The translations under genes and the position numbers were made by a program. Positions 1 through 8,657 of a stretch of DNA of 41,922 nt are shown here, piece by piece; the first letter of the stretch is position 1, and every line of letters begins with the position of its first letter. Source of the stretch: JALENY01 sp036310185 (GTDB taxonomy: Bacteria > Bacillota > Clostridia > Lachnospirales > Lachnospiraceae); assembly GCA_036310185.1 (NCBI GenBank), contig JAXJSH010000137.1, forward strand, positions 1-41,922. Reading direction: 5' to 3'. Below the pieces are notes generated by a model, which was not told the origin of the DNA, ran no database searches, and was given only the letters and a program-made list of their open reading frames with translations.

Positions 1-22
1 AAAGCTGCGGTTTTTTTATTAT

Positions 23-472
23 TCATCGATGTGCATCTGATACAATATATTTTCCTTCGTCTGATGGGGCAGCCATCTGATATAAAACAACCAGTATCCC
101 CAGTACAGTTCCCAATACAAGGCACTGCATATTAGCTGTCCCAAAAATCAATCCAACAATTCCAACTGTCACAAGAATCAGTGCCAGCGCGGTAAAAATC
201 TTTGTGATCCACTTAAGCATCTTTTTCAAATTCGGAATCTTAAACAACGGTTTGTGAAATTCCGCATAATATGCATATGCCAGTTCATCCGGATCACCCA
301 TTTCCTGCAATACCGCTCTCACATCGCTCGTTGTCGGCTTCATTCCATTTGTATAATACTCCAGATTCTCGTAGATCATTCTGGAAATGATCTTTCCAGC
401 CATCCATCTGTCACGGAGCGGCAGGTACTCCAGTACCCCATTAATATATCTGTCAATCATCTTTTTCCGCAT
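23..472 (-). CDS. PadR-partner membrane protein (HAAS/DUF1700-like)
   Basis: 149 aa. The first ~75 residues form a soluble helical region with the pattern of HAAS/DUF1700-type proteins (a motif ending in GDPDELAYAYYAEF), which usually sit next to PadR regulators. Two hydrophobic stretches follow at about residues 89-110 and 114-132, so the C-terminal half is a membrane hairpin. It starts 6 nt after the PadR stop codon, so the two are almost surely co-transcribed. The role is likely signalling or modulation together with the regulator, but the target is unknown. A T-rich run begins just after the stop and the presumed terminator leaves the window. Confidence 0.7.
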   Translation of the reverse strand: MRKKMIDRYINGVLEYLPLRDRWMAGKIISRMIYENLEYYTNGMKPTTSDVRAVLQEMGDPDELAYAYYAEFHKPLFKIPNLKKMLKWITKIFTALALILVTVGIVGLIFGTANMQCLVLGTVLGILVVLYQMAAPSDEGKYIVSDAHR

Positions 473-478
473 TTTCTC

Positions 479-814
479 TCAATCCCCTAACATTCTTGTC
501 ATATGCATCATTGACTTCTGCCACTGCTCTTTCAGTTCGTCATATACTTCCCGGCCAAAATCGGTTATCACATAATATTTTCTTGGTTTGGCTCCGCTGG
601 TTTCCCAGGAGCTCTGCAGCAAACCCTGCTTTTCCAGCCTGCGCAGCAATGGATATAAGGTATTTGTCTCCATAGGAATCCCGTTTTCCGACAGAACATT
701 CACCAGACTATATCCATAGGTCGGTTCTTTCAGCTGACTCAACACACACAGAACAATCGTCCCTCGACGAAGTTCCATGGTCAGCCCCGAAACAATCTCC
801 TCTTTCTGACTCAT
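479..814 (-). CDS. PadR family transcriptional regulator
   Basis: 111 aa from the start chosen at 814, where a GGAGGGAG ribosome binding site lies 5 nt upstream; an upstream in-frame start would add 16 residues without a good site. The winged-helix signature of PadR proteins is clear: a helix beginning with ELRRGTIVLCVLS, the YGYSLVN segment, the LYPLLRRLEKQGLL recognition helix and wing, then the YYVITDFGREV segment. The protein represses transcription by binding as a dimer, often its own operon. It is followed after 6 nt by the HAAS-type membrane protein gene, a common pairing in Firmicutes. Its ligand cannot be read from the sequence. Confidence 0.9.
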   Translation of the reverse strand: MSQKEEIVSGLTMELRRGTIVLCVLSQLKEPTYGYSLVNVLSENGIPMETNTLYPLLRRLEKQGLLQSSWETSGAKPRKYYVITDFGREVYDELKEQWQKSMMHMTRMLGD

Positions 815-1094
815 GTGCACTCCCTCCGGCCACGGTATATCTTTATACTGTGTACCGCACACTATTTTAAATCCACAAATATAATTATTTATACATTATA
901 TTCGTTTATCTACTATAATTCTACTTATATTATATGAATTAGTAAATCATTTTAAAATGTATAGTATTTTTATAATATGTATATTTTTATTTTTTCTTTA
1001 ATACATTATGCATTATAACGTGCGATACACACTAAGTCAACAAAAAAACAGGAAAAATGCCGAAAAATCAACAATTTTTCCACAAAAACACACG
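815..1094 (-). promoter_or_regulatory. AT-rich upstream region of the PadR operon
   Basis: No gene is seen in this 280-nt gap. The part from about 865 to 1015 is extremely AT-rich. On the minus strand a possible sigma-A promoter reads TTTACT, 17 nt, TAGAAT. Several ATAC/GTAT repeats could be PadR sites, but no clean dyad can be singled out. Confidence 0.3.
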
Positions 1095-1121
1095 AAAAAA
1101 GCGGCATCTCGACGATGCCGC
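1095..1121 (-). terminator. Rho-independent terminator of trpB2
   Basis: On the minus strand an 8-bp perfect stem GCGGCATC/GATGCCGC with a 5-nt loop is followed by six T residues, 26 nt after the trpB2 stop. Confidence 0.9.
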
Positions 1122-1146
1122 TCTTATCTTATTTCACCTGTTCTTT

Positions 1147-2529
1147 TTACTGGATTCCCTCAAGTTTCGGGATTCCTTCAAATCCTCGCTTAAGATCTTC
1201 ATCCGTCGGAATATAATCAGACATGGTTCCATCATTATATGCCATATATGCAGCCATATCAAAATATCCGGTTCCGGTCAGACCGAAGAGAATGGTCTTT
1301 TCCTCACCTGTTTCTTTACATTTTAACGCTTCATCGATCGCTGCACGGATTGCATGAGATGATTCCGGTGCCGGAAGGGTTCCTTCTACTTTTGCAAACA
1401 GTTTTGCCGCAGCGAATACGGAGGTCTGTTCTACTGCTCTTGCCTCATCCAGATATCCGTCATGGTACAGCTGGGACAGAATCGGGCTCATACCATGGTA
1501 ACGAAGTCCGCCGGAGTGGTTCGGGGATGGGATAAATCCACTGCCCAATGTATACATTTTAGCCAGCGGTGTTACTTTTCCGGTATCACAGTAATCATAA
1601 GCAAACTTACCTCTTGTGAGAGACGGACAGGATGCCGGTTCTACTGCGATAAAGTACGGAGACTGTTTTCCTGCCAGACGGTCAGCCATAAACGGAGCCA
1701 TCAGGCCGCCCAGGTTGGAACCGCCGCCTGCACATCCGATTACAATGTCCGGATAGCAGTCATATTTTTCCAGAGCCAGTTTTGCTTCCTGACCAATGAT
1801 AGTTTGATGCAGGAGCACCTGATTCAGTACACTTCCCAGCACGTAACGGGTTCCCGGTGTGCTTGTTGCCACTTCAACAGCCTCTGAAATAGCCGTACCA
1901 AGGCTTCCTGTATTGCCCGGATACATTTCCAGGATCTTACGTCCAACCTCTGTTGTGTCAGACGGAGACGGAATTACCTGTGCACCGTATGTTTCAATAA
2001 CAGCTTTTCGGTACGGTTTCTGCATAGCAGAGCATTTTACCATATATACTTTCAGATCAATCCCAAAGAAACCACATGCCATAGACAGAGCAGTTCCCCA
2101 CTGGCCGGCACCTGTTTCTGTGGTCAGAGATTTCAGTCCCTGCTGTTTTGCATAGTATGCCTGCGCAATCGCAGAATTCAGTTTGTGGCTTCCACTGGTG
2201 TTATTTCCTTCAAATTTGTAGAAAATTTTAGCCGGTGTATCCAGCGCCTTTTCCAGAAAACGGGCACGTACCAGCGGACCCGGACGGTACATTTTATAGA
2301 AATTACGCACTTCCTCCGGAATCTCGATATAACGGTCCGTGGTATTTAGTTCCTGTTTTGCCAGTTCTGTACAGAATACCGGTTCCAGATCTTCCACGGT
2401 AGCCGGTTTCAAGGTCTTCGGATTTAAGATCGGGCAATGATCTGTCTCCATATCCGCACGGACATTGTACCAGTATCTTGGAAGTTCTTCTTCTGTCAAA
2501 TAAATTTTATATGGGATTTCTTTTCTCAT
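1147..2529 (-). CDS. trpB: Tryptophan synthase beta chain, TrpB2 type
   Basis: 460 aa PLP enzyme of the TrpB2 branch, longer than the ~400 aa TrpB1 of trp operons. The PLP lysine is K116 in the GSHKLNSA motif, with the conserved glutamate in KFEGNN just before it and the phosphate loop GCAGGGSNLGG further on. TrpB2 enzymes condense indole with serine (or O-phosphoserine in characterised members) and are thought to work without a tightly bound alpha chain, often in indole salvage. The start at 2529 is preceded by GAGGAG at 7 nt; a TTG five codons upstream lacks a site. No trpA or other trp gene is nearby; the upstream neighbour is metY. Confidence 0.92.
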   Translation of the reverse strand: MRKEIPYKIYLTEEELPRYWYNVRADMETDHCPILNPKTLKPATVEDLEPVFCTELAKQELNTTDRYIEIPEEVRNFYKMYRPGPLVRARFLEKALDTPAKIFYKFEGNNTSGSHKLNSAIAQAYYAKQQGLKSLTTETGAGQWGTALSMACGFFGIDLKVYMVKCSAMQKPYRKAVIETYGAQVIPSPSDTTEVGRKILEMYPGNTGSLGTAISEAVEVATSTPGTRYVLGSVLNQVLLHQTIIGQEAKLALEKYDCYPDIVIGCAGGGSNLGGLMAPFMADRLAGKQSPYFIAVEPASCPSLTRGKFAYDYCDTGKVTPLAKMYTLGSGFIPSPNHSGGLRYHGMSPILSQLYHDGYLDEARAVEQTSVFAAAKLFAKVEGTLPAPESSHAIRAAIDEALKCKETGEEKTILFGLTGTGYFDMAAYMAYNDGTMSDYIPTDEDLKRGFEGIPKLEGIQ

Positions 2530-2552
2530 AATCTTACTCCTCAATGTTTTCT

Positions 2553-2567
2553 CGATAAAAGTTTAAA
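2553..2567 (-). promoter_or_regulatory. CGATAAA-AGTTTA motif before trpB2
   Basis: The plus strand reads CGATAAA directly followed by AGTTTAAA, 24 nt upstream of the trpB2 start. The same half-motifs with a 3-nt insertion lie upstream of metY (3926-3942). On the minus strand it overlaps a possible -10 (TTTTAT, 17 nt after TTGATG). This may be a shared operator, or only a shared promoter composition. Confidence 0.3.
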
Positions 2568-2632
2568 CACATACACGCATCAAATCCGCATCGGGTCTAA
2601 ACTCTCATTTTTCAGAACGTAAACTTTTCCTT

Positions 2633-3895
2633 TCAGATCTGGCTTAAGCTCTGTTCAATATCTTCAATAATATCTTCTACGTTTTCCAGACCTACAGAAA
2701 AACGGATCATACCCGGGTTAACACCTGCTGCAACCAGCTGCTCGTCGGTCAGCTGACGGTGTGTTGCACTTGCCGGATGAAGCACACAGGTACGGATATC
2801 TGCAACGTGTACTTCCTTGGAAGCCAGTTTCAGACCATCCATAAATTTTATGGCTGCATTTTTTCCGCCTTTGATCACGATAGATACAACTCCGCTTGCT
2901 TTGCCGCCCAGGTATTTCTGGCACAGATCGTAGAACTTGTCGCTCTTCAGACCTGCATAATGTACGGACTCAATTTTATCGCTTGCCTCAAAGTACTCTG
3001 CCACCTTCTGTGCATTCTGGCAGTAGCGCTCCATACGAACAGCCAGAGTTTCAAGACCAAGATTTAAAAGGAATGCGGAATGAGCTGACGGATAGCAGCC
3101 GAAGTCTCTCATAAGCTGCATTCTGGCTTTTATAATATAAGCCTGATTGCCAAATTCTTCGGTATACACAATACCGTGGTAAGACTCATCCGGCTCGGTA
3201 AATTCCGGATAGTTGCCGTTGCACCAGTCAAATTTTCCACCGTCTACAATAACACCGCCGCACTGAAGCGCATGGCCGTCCATATATTTGGATGTGGAAT
3301 GAACTACAATATCCGCACCGAATTCAAAAGGTTTGCAGAGAATCGGTGTTGCAAAAGTATTGTCCACGATAAGCGGAACCTTGTGCGCATGAGCGATCTC
3401 AGCCATTTTTGAAATATCACAGACATCCAGTGCCGGATTGGCTACTGTCTCGCAGAAAAATGCCTTTGTATTCCCTTTGAATGCCTTTGCTATATTTTCC
3501 GGTGTATCTGTCGCATCTACAAAAATGCACTCAATGCCCAGCTTTTTCAAGGTAACTGCAAACAGATTCACTGTACCGCCGTAAATGGTTCCGGTACTTA
3601 CAAAACTGTCCCCTGCGCTGCACAGGTTTAAAATAGAAAGAAGGCTGGCCGCCTGTCCGGAAGAAGTACACATAGCTGCTACACCGCCTTCCAGATCTGC
3701 AATCTTTTTCTCAACTGCGTCTACGGTGGGATTTGCAAAACGGGAATACATGCATTCCGTCGGTTTATTAAATAAATCTCCAATATGTTCTGTAGAATCA
3801 AATCGATATGTAGTACTCTGTACGATCGGCATTACACCCGGACCGCCATTTTCCGGCGTGTAGCCAGAATGTAAACACTTTGTTTCGTCTCTCAT
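2633..3895 (-). CDS. metY: O-acetylhomoserine sulfhydrylase (MetY type)
   Basis: 420 aa member of the Cys/Met metabolism PLP family, the usual length for MetY. It would join O-acetylhomoserine with sulfide to give homocysteine in methionine synthesis. Visible features are the N-terminal GYTPENGGPG segment, the YSRFANPT motif, VDNTF with D178 that pairs with the PLP ring, HSTSKYMDGH with the PLP lysine K203, and a C-terminal HPASATHRQL motif typical of the family. Homocysteine synthase and methionine gamma-lyase are close relatives, but the length and insertions favour MetY. It lies 103 nt upstream of trpB2 on the same strand and could share a transcript with it. Confidence 0.9.
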   Translation of the reverse strand: MRDETKCLHSGYTPENGGPGVMPIVQSTTYRFDSTEHIGDLFNKPTECMYSRFANPTVDAVEKKIADLEGGVAAMCTSSGQAASLLSILNLCSAGDSFVSTGTIYGGTVNLFAVTLKKLGIECIFVDATDTPENIAKAFKGNTKAFFCETVANPALDVCDISKMAEIAHAHKVPLIVDNTFATPILCKPFEFGADIVVHSTSKYMDGHALQCGGVIVDGGKFDWCNGNYPEFTEPDESYHGIVYTEEFGNQAYIIKARMQLMRDFGCYPSAHSAFLLNLGLETLAVRMERYCQNAQKVAEYFEASDKIESVHYAGLKSDKFYDLCQKYLGGKASGVVSIVIKGGKNAAIKFMDGLKLASKEVHVADIRTCVLHPASATHRQLTDEQLVAAGVNPGMIRFSVGLENVEDIIEDIEQSLSQI

Positions 3896-3925
3896 AATTA
3901 CACTTGCCCTTTCTTCACTTTAATA

Positions 3926-3942
3926 CGATAAACTAAGTTTAG
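3926..3942 (-). promoter_or_regulatory. Palindromic motif before metY
   Basis: The plus strand reads CGATAAACTAAGTTTAG, containing the perfect dyad TAAACT-A-AGTTTA, 31 nt upstream of metY. On the minus strand it overlaps a possible -10 (GTTTAT, 17 nt after TTTACG). The related motif at 2553 precedes trpB2. This is an operator candidate only. Confidence 0.35.
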
Positions 3943-3954
3943 CGCAGTACCGTA

Positions 3955-3995
3955 AAAAAAGCAAGAAAAATACTGCCCGGAATATTTCCGGGCAG
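3955..3995 (-). terminator. Terminator of tRNA-Gly
   Basis: A perfect 10-bp stem CTGCCCGGAA/TTCCGGGCAG with a 3-nt loop lies 8 nt after the tRNA 3' end on the minus strand and is followed by T-rich tracts (TATTTTT, then seven T). Confidence 0.92.
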
Positions 3996-4002
3996 CAAAA
4001 AA

Positions 4003-4072
4003 GCGGGTGATGGGAATCGAACCCACGTATCCAGCTTGGAAGGCTGGTGTTCTACCATTGAACTACACCCGC
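4003..4072 (-). tRNA. tRNA-Gly (anticodon TCC)
   Basis: 70-nt cloverleaf on the minus strand. Acceptor stem GCGGGTG/CACCCGC, D arm GTTC/GAAC, anticodon stem CCAGC/GCTGG around CTTCCAA, which gives anticodon TCC, and T arm GTGGG-TTCGATT-CCCAT. The 3' CCA is not encoded: the next bases are a T run and the terminator. CCA must be added by the tRNA nucleotidyltransferase, and a cca gene lies at 23984-25333. Confidence 0.97.
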
Positions 4073-4189
4073 GAACAAATAATATAATACCCTCTGTATC
4101 CGTTTTTGTCAAGTGAAAATCAAAAAAATTTCAATTTTTTCTGGACTTTTTTCTGGACGATCGTTTTTTCAGAAGCAGTATGCCTTTAG

Positions 4190-4237
4190 AAAAAATGCAG
4201 CAGAGAACCATTTCTCCAAAACAATTCTCTGCTGCAT
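4190..4237 (-). terminator. Terminator of the trigger-factor-like lipoprotein gene
   Basis: 13-bp perfect stem ATGCAGCAGAGAA/TTCTCTGCTGCAT with a 17-nt loop, followed by a T run on the minus strand, 11 nt after the stop. Confidence 0.92.
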
Positions 4238-4248
4238 CCATAATTTTA

Positions 4249-5391
4249 TTATTCTGCTGTGTCTTCTACTCCGGTTGTTACAACTTCTTCTGTAATTTCT
4301 GCATTATCAATGATCAGATCCATCACACAGTTGTATTTTGTCACAAAGTCCATATTCCATTCGCTGATGCCATCTTCAAGAGCAGCTTCTTCATCTGCAT
4401 ATCCGGATTCTGTGAGCAGCTCGGACAATTTGTCCTGATATACATCACTGTCTGCATCAATTTCTTCTTTATCAGCAATATATTCCACGATCATGACAAT
4501 CTGAACATTGCTTTTTGCTTCCTGGAGAAGATCATCTTCTGAAATACCCATGCTTTCCATGAACTCATCGTATTCCATGCCATTCATTTCAGCATAGTAT
4601 TCATAGCTTTCTTTCTGATCTGCCTGACAATCTTCCATGATATCTTTTGCATATTCCTTAAATGTTGCTGTCTCATATACCAGATTCCATGCGGATTCAA
4701 AAAGTTCACTCTCAGCAAGATCTGCGTAATAGTCTTCCAGATAGCTCAGAACCCATGTACGATATTCATCTACTGTTTCATAATCTGTATTTTCAGCTAC
4801 CCATTCATCGGTCGGCTCGTCCAGATAGTGAGAAATGGAATTGATGGTAACGGTAAATACCGCATCTTTTCCCTGAAGATCTTCGGAGCTGTAATCATCC
4901 GGGAATGTAACCTCTACTTCACCGGTTTCTCCAACTGTCATACCTACCAGCTGATCCTCAAAATCGTCGATAAAAGTACCGCTTCCGATGGTCAGATCAT
5001 AACTGTCTGAGCTTCCGCCATCAAAAGTTTCACCGTCAATTTTTCCTTCATAAGTAATATTTACGGTATCTTCCATTTCAACTGCAGTTCCATCAACCGG
5101 ATAGCTTCCCAGTGCATTGGCTACAAATGAATCTACATCCGCATCCGTTACATCATAAACATTTTTGGTCAGTTCCAGGCCTTTGTATTCGCCCAGTGAC
5201 ATGAAATAATCGATACCTTTCTCTTCCGCTGTTTTTTCAGAAACAGGGGTTGTATCCTCTTCTTCCTCTTCTTCAGACCCCGGAGATTCTTCTGATACCG
5301 TATCTTCTGATGTTGTTTCTTCTTCTTTTTCGCCGCATGCTGCAAAAGCCATACAACCAACCAGCATCAGCATTAATATTCTTTTTTTCAT
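4249..5391 (-). CDS. Trigger-factor-like lipoprotein with FKBP-type PPIase domain
   Basis: 380 aa. A lipoprotein signal peptide begins MKKRILMLML; the lipidated cysteine is either C13 (LVGC) or C19 (FAAC). A very acidic linker (about residues 21-48, with seven Glu in a row) leads to an FKBP-fold PPIase domain at about 105-187 (NITYEGKIDGETFDGG ... LVGMTVGETGEVEV), which matches the PPIase domain of trigger factor. The C-terminal ~190 residues are helical like trigger factor's chaperone domain. The ribosome-binding N-terminal domain is absent. By inference it is an extracytoplasmic foldase tethered to the membrane, filling a role similar to PrsA. It is a single-gene unit with its own terminator. 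Confidence 0.85.
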   Translation of the reverse strand: MKKRILMLMLVGCMAFAACGEKEEETTSEDTVSEESPGSEEEEEEDTTPVSEKTAEEKGIDYFMSLGEYKGLELTKNVYDVTDADVDSFVANALGSYPVDGTAVEMEDTVNITYEGKIDGETFDGGSSDSYDLTIGSGTFIDDFEDQLVGMTVGETGEVEVTFPDDYSSEDLQGKDAVFTVTINSISHYLDEPTDEWVAENTDYETVDEYRTWVLSYLEDYYADLAESELFESAWNLVYETATFKEYAKDIMEDCQADQKESYEYYAEMNGMEYDEFMESMGISEDDLLQEAKSNVQIVMIVEYIADKEEIDADSDVYQDKLSELLTESGYADEEAALEDGISEWNMDFVTKYNCVMDLIIDNAEITEEVVTTGVEDTAE

Positions 5392-5530
5392 AGCAGACTC
5401 CCTTTTCTGTTTTTATTTCAAAATTCTCATTTATCATATCACAGTTTTTGCAATAAGTGTGTGAAAATTTTATGAAAATAGCCTGATTCCATTCATATCC
5501 TGACGCAGCACATTTTTCCTGTCCGGTCAG

Positions 5531-5563
5531 GAAAAGGGCTACACCCCTGCAGATGTACCCCTT
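5531..5563 (-). terminator. Probable terminator after the histidine kinase gene
   Basis: 10-bp stem AAGGGGTACA/TGTAGCCCTT with one G-G mismatch, followed by TTTTCC on the minus strand, 11 nt after the stop. The T tract is short. Confidence 0.6.
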
Positions 5564-5574
5564 CTCACTGTTTC

Positions 5575-7896
5575 CTAATCTATTAGTCCAAAGGTTATTG
5601 TAACCTTAAATAAATCACCATCCAGATATATGTCAAACTGTCCTTTCTGAATTGTTGTCAGATTTTTCGCGATGGAAAGACCAAGTCCGCTGCCTTCCGT
5701 GCTTCTGGACACATCGCCGCGGATAAAACGCTCGGTCAGTTCATCCGCATTGATATTCAATGCATGCTCTGAAATATTTTTTAAGGTAAAAATCATATTT
5801 TTTCCATTCTGCTCCAGTTCCACATAGACTCTGGTATCCGGCATCGCATATTTAACCACATTCTGAAACAGGTTCTCCAGAATTCTCCAGATTCGTCTGC
5901 CGTCTGCTTCTATGACCATAGGTTTCTCCGGACGCTTCACCACAAGTTTCAGGCCCCGTTTTTCAAAACGTTCTTCAAACTCGCCCAGTGCCTGCTGCAA
6001 AATTTCGTTAAAATCCATGCGGACCAGCTCCAATACCACGTTTCCGGAACTGATTTTGGAAGCTTCCACCAGATCCTCTGTCAGATGTTTCAGTCTCTGG
6101 GATTTCTGATCCAGAATATCAATATAACCTTTTGCCTTTTCATTGTGAATGTCTTCACGTTTCAGCAGATCCACATAATTGATAATGGAAGTGAGCGGTG
6201 TCTTGATATCATGGGACACATTTGTAATCAGATCAGTCTTCATACGCTCATTTTTCAAACTCTGTTCCACAGCAGCTTCCAGACCGCCGCCCACGCTGTT
6301 AATCTGCTGGGCCATATCCAGATGCAGCTCGTTCATATCTTCCGGATCAATCTTATGATTCAGTTCACCGCCGGAGATTCGCTCCAGACCTTCCATGATT
6401 TTCTGGCGGGCAACTGCATCTTTTGCAATCAGCCAGCCAACCAGAACATTCAGGATCAGCGCAAGGAAAAGACCGAATCCGCCGCCGATCAGAACAAATG
6501 CCAGCATAAACAATACATAAATGCCAAACAGAGCCATCAGTTTTGCAGATACTTTTATACCGTGAATGACTGTTTTGCCCATATTAACCAGAAGGTAACA
6601 ATAACTGTTCTTACCCAATGTTTTTGCTTTAATCCGGCGTACCAGACTCAGGTATCCGGTAATTGAAAGAGCTCCGCCAGCCAGCATGACAAGAATCATC
6701 ACGATCAGAGAAATATTTCCTTCTATTGTGCCAAGGTAATACTCACGAAGTAACATTTTCGAACACCATGCCCCTGCACCTATCATGCCAAGAACGGTAA
6801 GTGCGGCTATAACGCCCCATATCAGCAGCGCCAGTTCCAATCTTGGTTTATCTATCCGGCAAAGTGTGATGCCTCCTTTTTCTTTCACATGACCAGCCAC
6901 AATCGTGAGATAAACTACAGAAACAAGAGTTCCGACTGCGCCTACAATCATGCAGGCAGCAATCCAGCCGATTTTTCCGGCAAAACGGTTATAAGAGTTC
7001 GCATATTGCCAATATTCATCCTGCACCGGATAGTCCATATTAACATATGTTTCAATCTCATATCCATTAATATCTGTGACTGCACTGATGGTGTTCCTGG
7101 ATTTTTCACCCTCCGGAATATTGGTTGAAATAATAGCTCCGTCTTCTTTTGCAATGTAACGCAGATTGGTATTCTCCGGATCCAGCAGTTCCAGACTGTC
7201 CTGATACCAGTAAATAGCATCTTCTATTCGAGTCAATGTATTATAAAGGGCTTCATAACATACATCAAGCGGCACATTATTTTTCTCGCTGTATTCTTTC
7301 AGAGACTCGTACCCTTTTGGCGTGTACTGCTCCCGGAAAACCTGACCGCCCGGCAAAATCAGGGAGCCCTCACTGGTATATCGGCGTGTCTCCTGACTCG
7401 GACTTGCGGTTTCGGTTGCTATTTCTTCATAATCTAAACTCACATTTTCATCATAATAGTAATCATTATAATAAAAATTATAGAAATCATCACCGTAATA
7501 ACCGTATATATACTGAAACTCACTGGAATTATACCAATTCCGTAATTCTTCCACGCTATATTCTAATGCTTTTTTGTCTCTGAATACCTGGTAAGTATTT
7601 CCACTGAAGGACATGACATCGATAAATTTTGCGGAATCAAATTCTCCATCTGTTTCCAAATATTGCCGCTGCCACAAATAGTCGTTTACTGTATATATGG
7701 CCTCTTCCTGCAGTTTTTGCTGGAGAGCATCGGATTCCTCATAACTCTGACTGTTCCAGATTGCACTTAGATCGCCTCCTGAGACGTTCATGAGCACCGC
7801 ACCCAGAACCACGCCGATCAGCAGTATGGACAAACTGACAATGTGGATGCCTATACCAATCCCTTTCGCTGTTTTTGTATATAATTTTTCTTTCAT
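5575..7896 (-). CDS. Membrane sensor histidine kinase
   Basis: 773 aa. TM1 is at about 17-37; a large extracytoplasmic domain (38-308) follows, then TM helices at about 309-333, 353-377, 393-416 and a hydrophobic pair at 446-490. A HAMP-like segment leads to HisKA with the phosphoacceptor H562 (SHDIKTPLTS) and to a HATPase domain with N-box ENLFQNVVKYA (674-684) and G-box GSGLGL (735-740). It autophosphorylates and passes the phosphate to the regulator encoded 65 nt upstream. The core resembles VanS-type kinases. The sensor domain carries an unusual Tyr/Asp cluster at 129-158. The signal is unknown; envelope stress or antimicrobials are guesses. Confidence 0.93.
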   Translation of the reverse strand: MKEKLYTKTAKGIGIGIHIVSLSILLIGVVLGAVLMNVSGGDLSAIWNSQSYEESDALQQKLQEEAIYTVNDYLWQRQYLETDGEFDSAKFIDVMSFSGNTYQVFRDKKALEYSVEELRNWYNSSEFQYIYGYYGDDFYNFYYNDYYYDENVSLDYEEIATETASPSQETRRYTSEGSLILPGGQVFREQYTPKGYESLKEYSEKNNVPLDVCYEALYNTLTRIEDAIYWYQDSLELLDPENTNLRYIAKEDGAIISTNIPEGEKSRNTISAVTDINGYEIETYVNMDYPVQDEYWQYANSYNRFAGKIGWIAACMIVGAVGTLVSVVYLTIVAGHVKEKGGITLCRIDKPRLELALLIWGVIAALTVLGMIGAGAWCSKMLLREYYLGTIEGNISLIVMILVMLAGGALSITGYLSLVRRIKAKTLGKNSYCYLLVNMGKTVIHGIKVSAKLMALFGIYVLFMLAFVLIGGGFGLFLALILNVLVGWLIAKDAVARQKIMEGLERISGGELNHKIDPEDMNELHLDMAQQINSVGGGLEAAVEQSLKNERMKTDLITNVSHDIKTPLTSIINYVDLLKREDIHNEKAKGYIDILDQKSQRLKHLTEDLVEASKISSGNVVLELVRMDFNEILQQALGEFEERFEKRGLKLVVKRPEKPMVIEADGRRIWRILENLFQNVVKYAMPDTRVYVELEQNGKNMIFTLKNISEHALNINADELTERFIRGDVSRSTEGSGLGLSIAKNLTTIQKGQFDIYLDGDLFKVTITFGLID

Positions 7897-7961
7897 ATTT
7901 TATAGAACATTCCTTTCAACCTACTCAGGTAGAAAACGCCACGGATTTTTCATTCCCGGAC

Positions 7962-8657
7962 TCAGACACTTTTATCAATCTTATATCCGATTCCCCACAC
8001 CACTTTCAGGTATCTCGGTTCTTTCGGATTGATCTCAATCTTTTCCCGGATATGACGGATATGTACCGCAACCGTGTTCTCTGCTGCCAGCGCTTCCTCA
8101 TTCCAGATATTTTCGTAAATCTGCTTGATTGAGAAGACCCGTCCCGGGTTCCTGATCAACAAAAGTAATATATTATACTCAATCGGGGTTAACTTTACTT
8201 CATCTCCATCCACAGTCACCTGCTTCTGTTCATCGTTTACTTCCAGACCGCCGATCTGGAATATATTCTGATTGTCTGTGACCATATTTCCCAGTTTTGT
8301 ATAACGTCTTACCTGAGATTTCACCCTGGCCACCAGTTCCAGCGGATTGAACGGTTTTGTCACGTAATCATCCGCTCCGATATTCAGCCCAAGGATCTTA
8401 TCCGCGTCCTCCGACTTTGCTGAAAGTATAATAATGGGAATACTGCTCTTTTCCCGAATCTTCAAAGTTGCCCGGATTCCATCCAGCCGCGGCATCATCA
8501 CATCCATAATCAAAAGCTGAATATCTTCTTTTTCCAGAAGTTCCACCGCCTGCTGCCCGTCAAAGGCCTTCCACACACGATACCCCTCCTGGGTCAGATA
8601 GATTTCAATTGCATCTACGATTTCTTTATCGTCATCACATACCAGTATGTTTATCAT
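7962..8657 (-). CDS. OmpR/VanR-family response regulator
   Basis: 231 aa, normal length for the family. The receiver domain has the acidic pair DDD near residue 8-10, phosphoacceptor D52 (LLIMDVMMP), T/S switch in LSAKSED and K101 (YVTKPF). A winged-helix DNA-binding domain occupies about 130-228 (LTPIEYNILLLLIRNPGRVFS ... HIRHIREK). It pairs with the histidine kinase gene just downstream. The start has a GGGGAGGTGAGG leader upstream. A possible -10 TATGAT lies about 30 nt before the ATG, without a strong -35, as often seen where an activator helps. Confidence 0.95.
   Translation of the reverse strand: MINILVCDDDKEIVDAIEIYLTQEGYRVWKAFDGQQAVELLEKEDIQLLIMDVMMPRLDGIRATLKIREKSSIPIIILSAKSEDADKILGLNIGADDYVTKPFNPLELVARVKSQVRRYTKLGNMVTDNQNIFQIGGLEVNDEQKQVTVDGDEVKLTPIEYNILLLLIRNPGRVFSIKQIYENIWNEEALAAENTVAVHIRHIREKIEINPKEPRYLKVVWGIGYKIDKSV

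Noticed and set aside
2530..2544. TTG start five codons upstream in trpB2
   Set aside because: It lies on the GAGGAG ribosome site that clearly serves the ATG at 2529.
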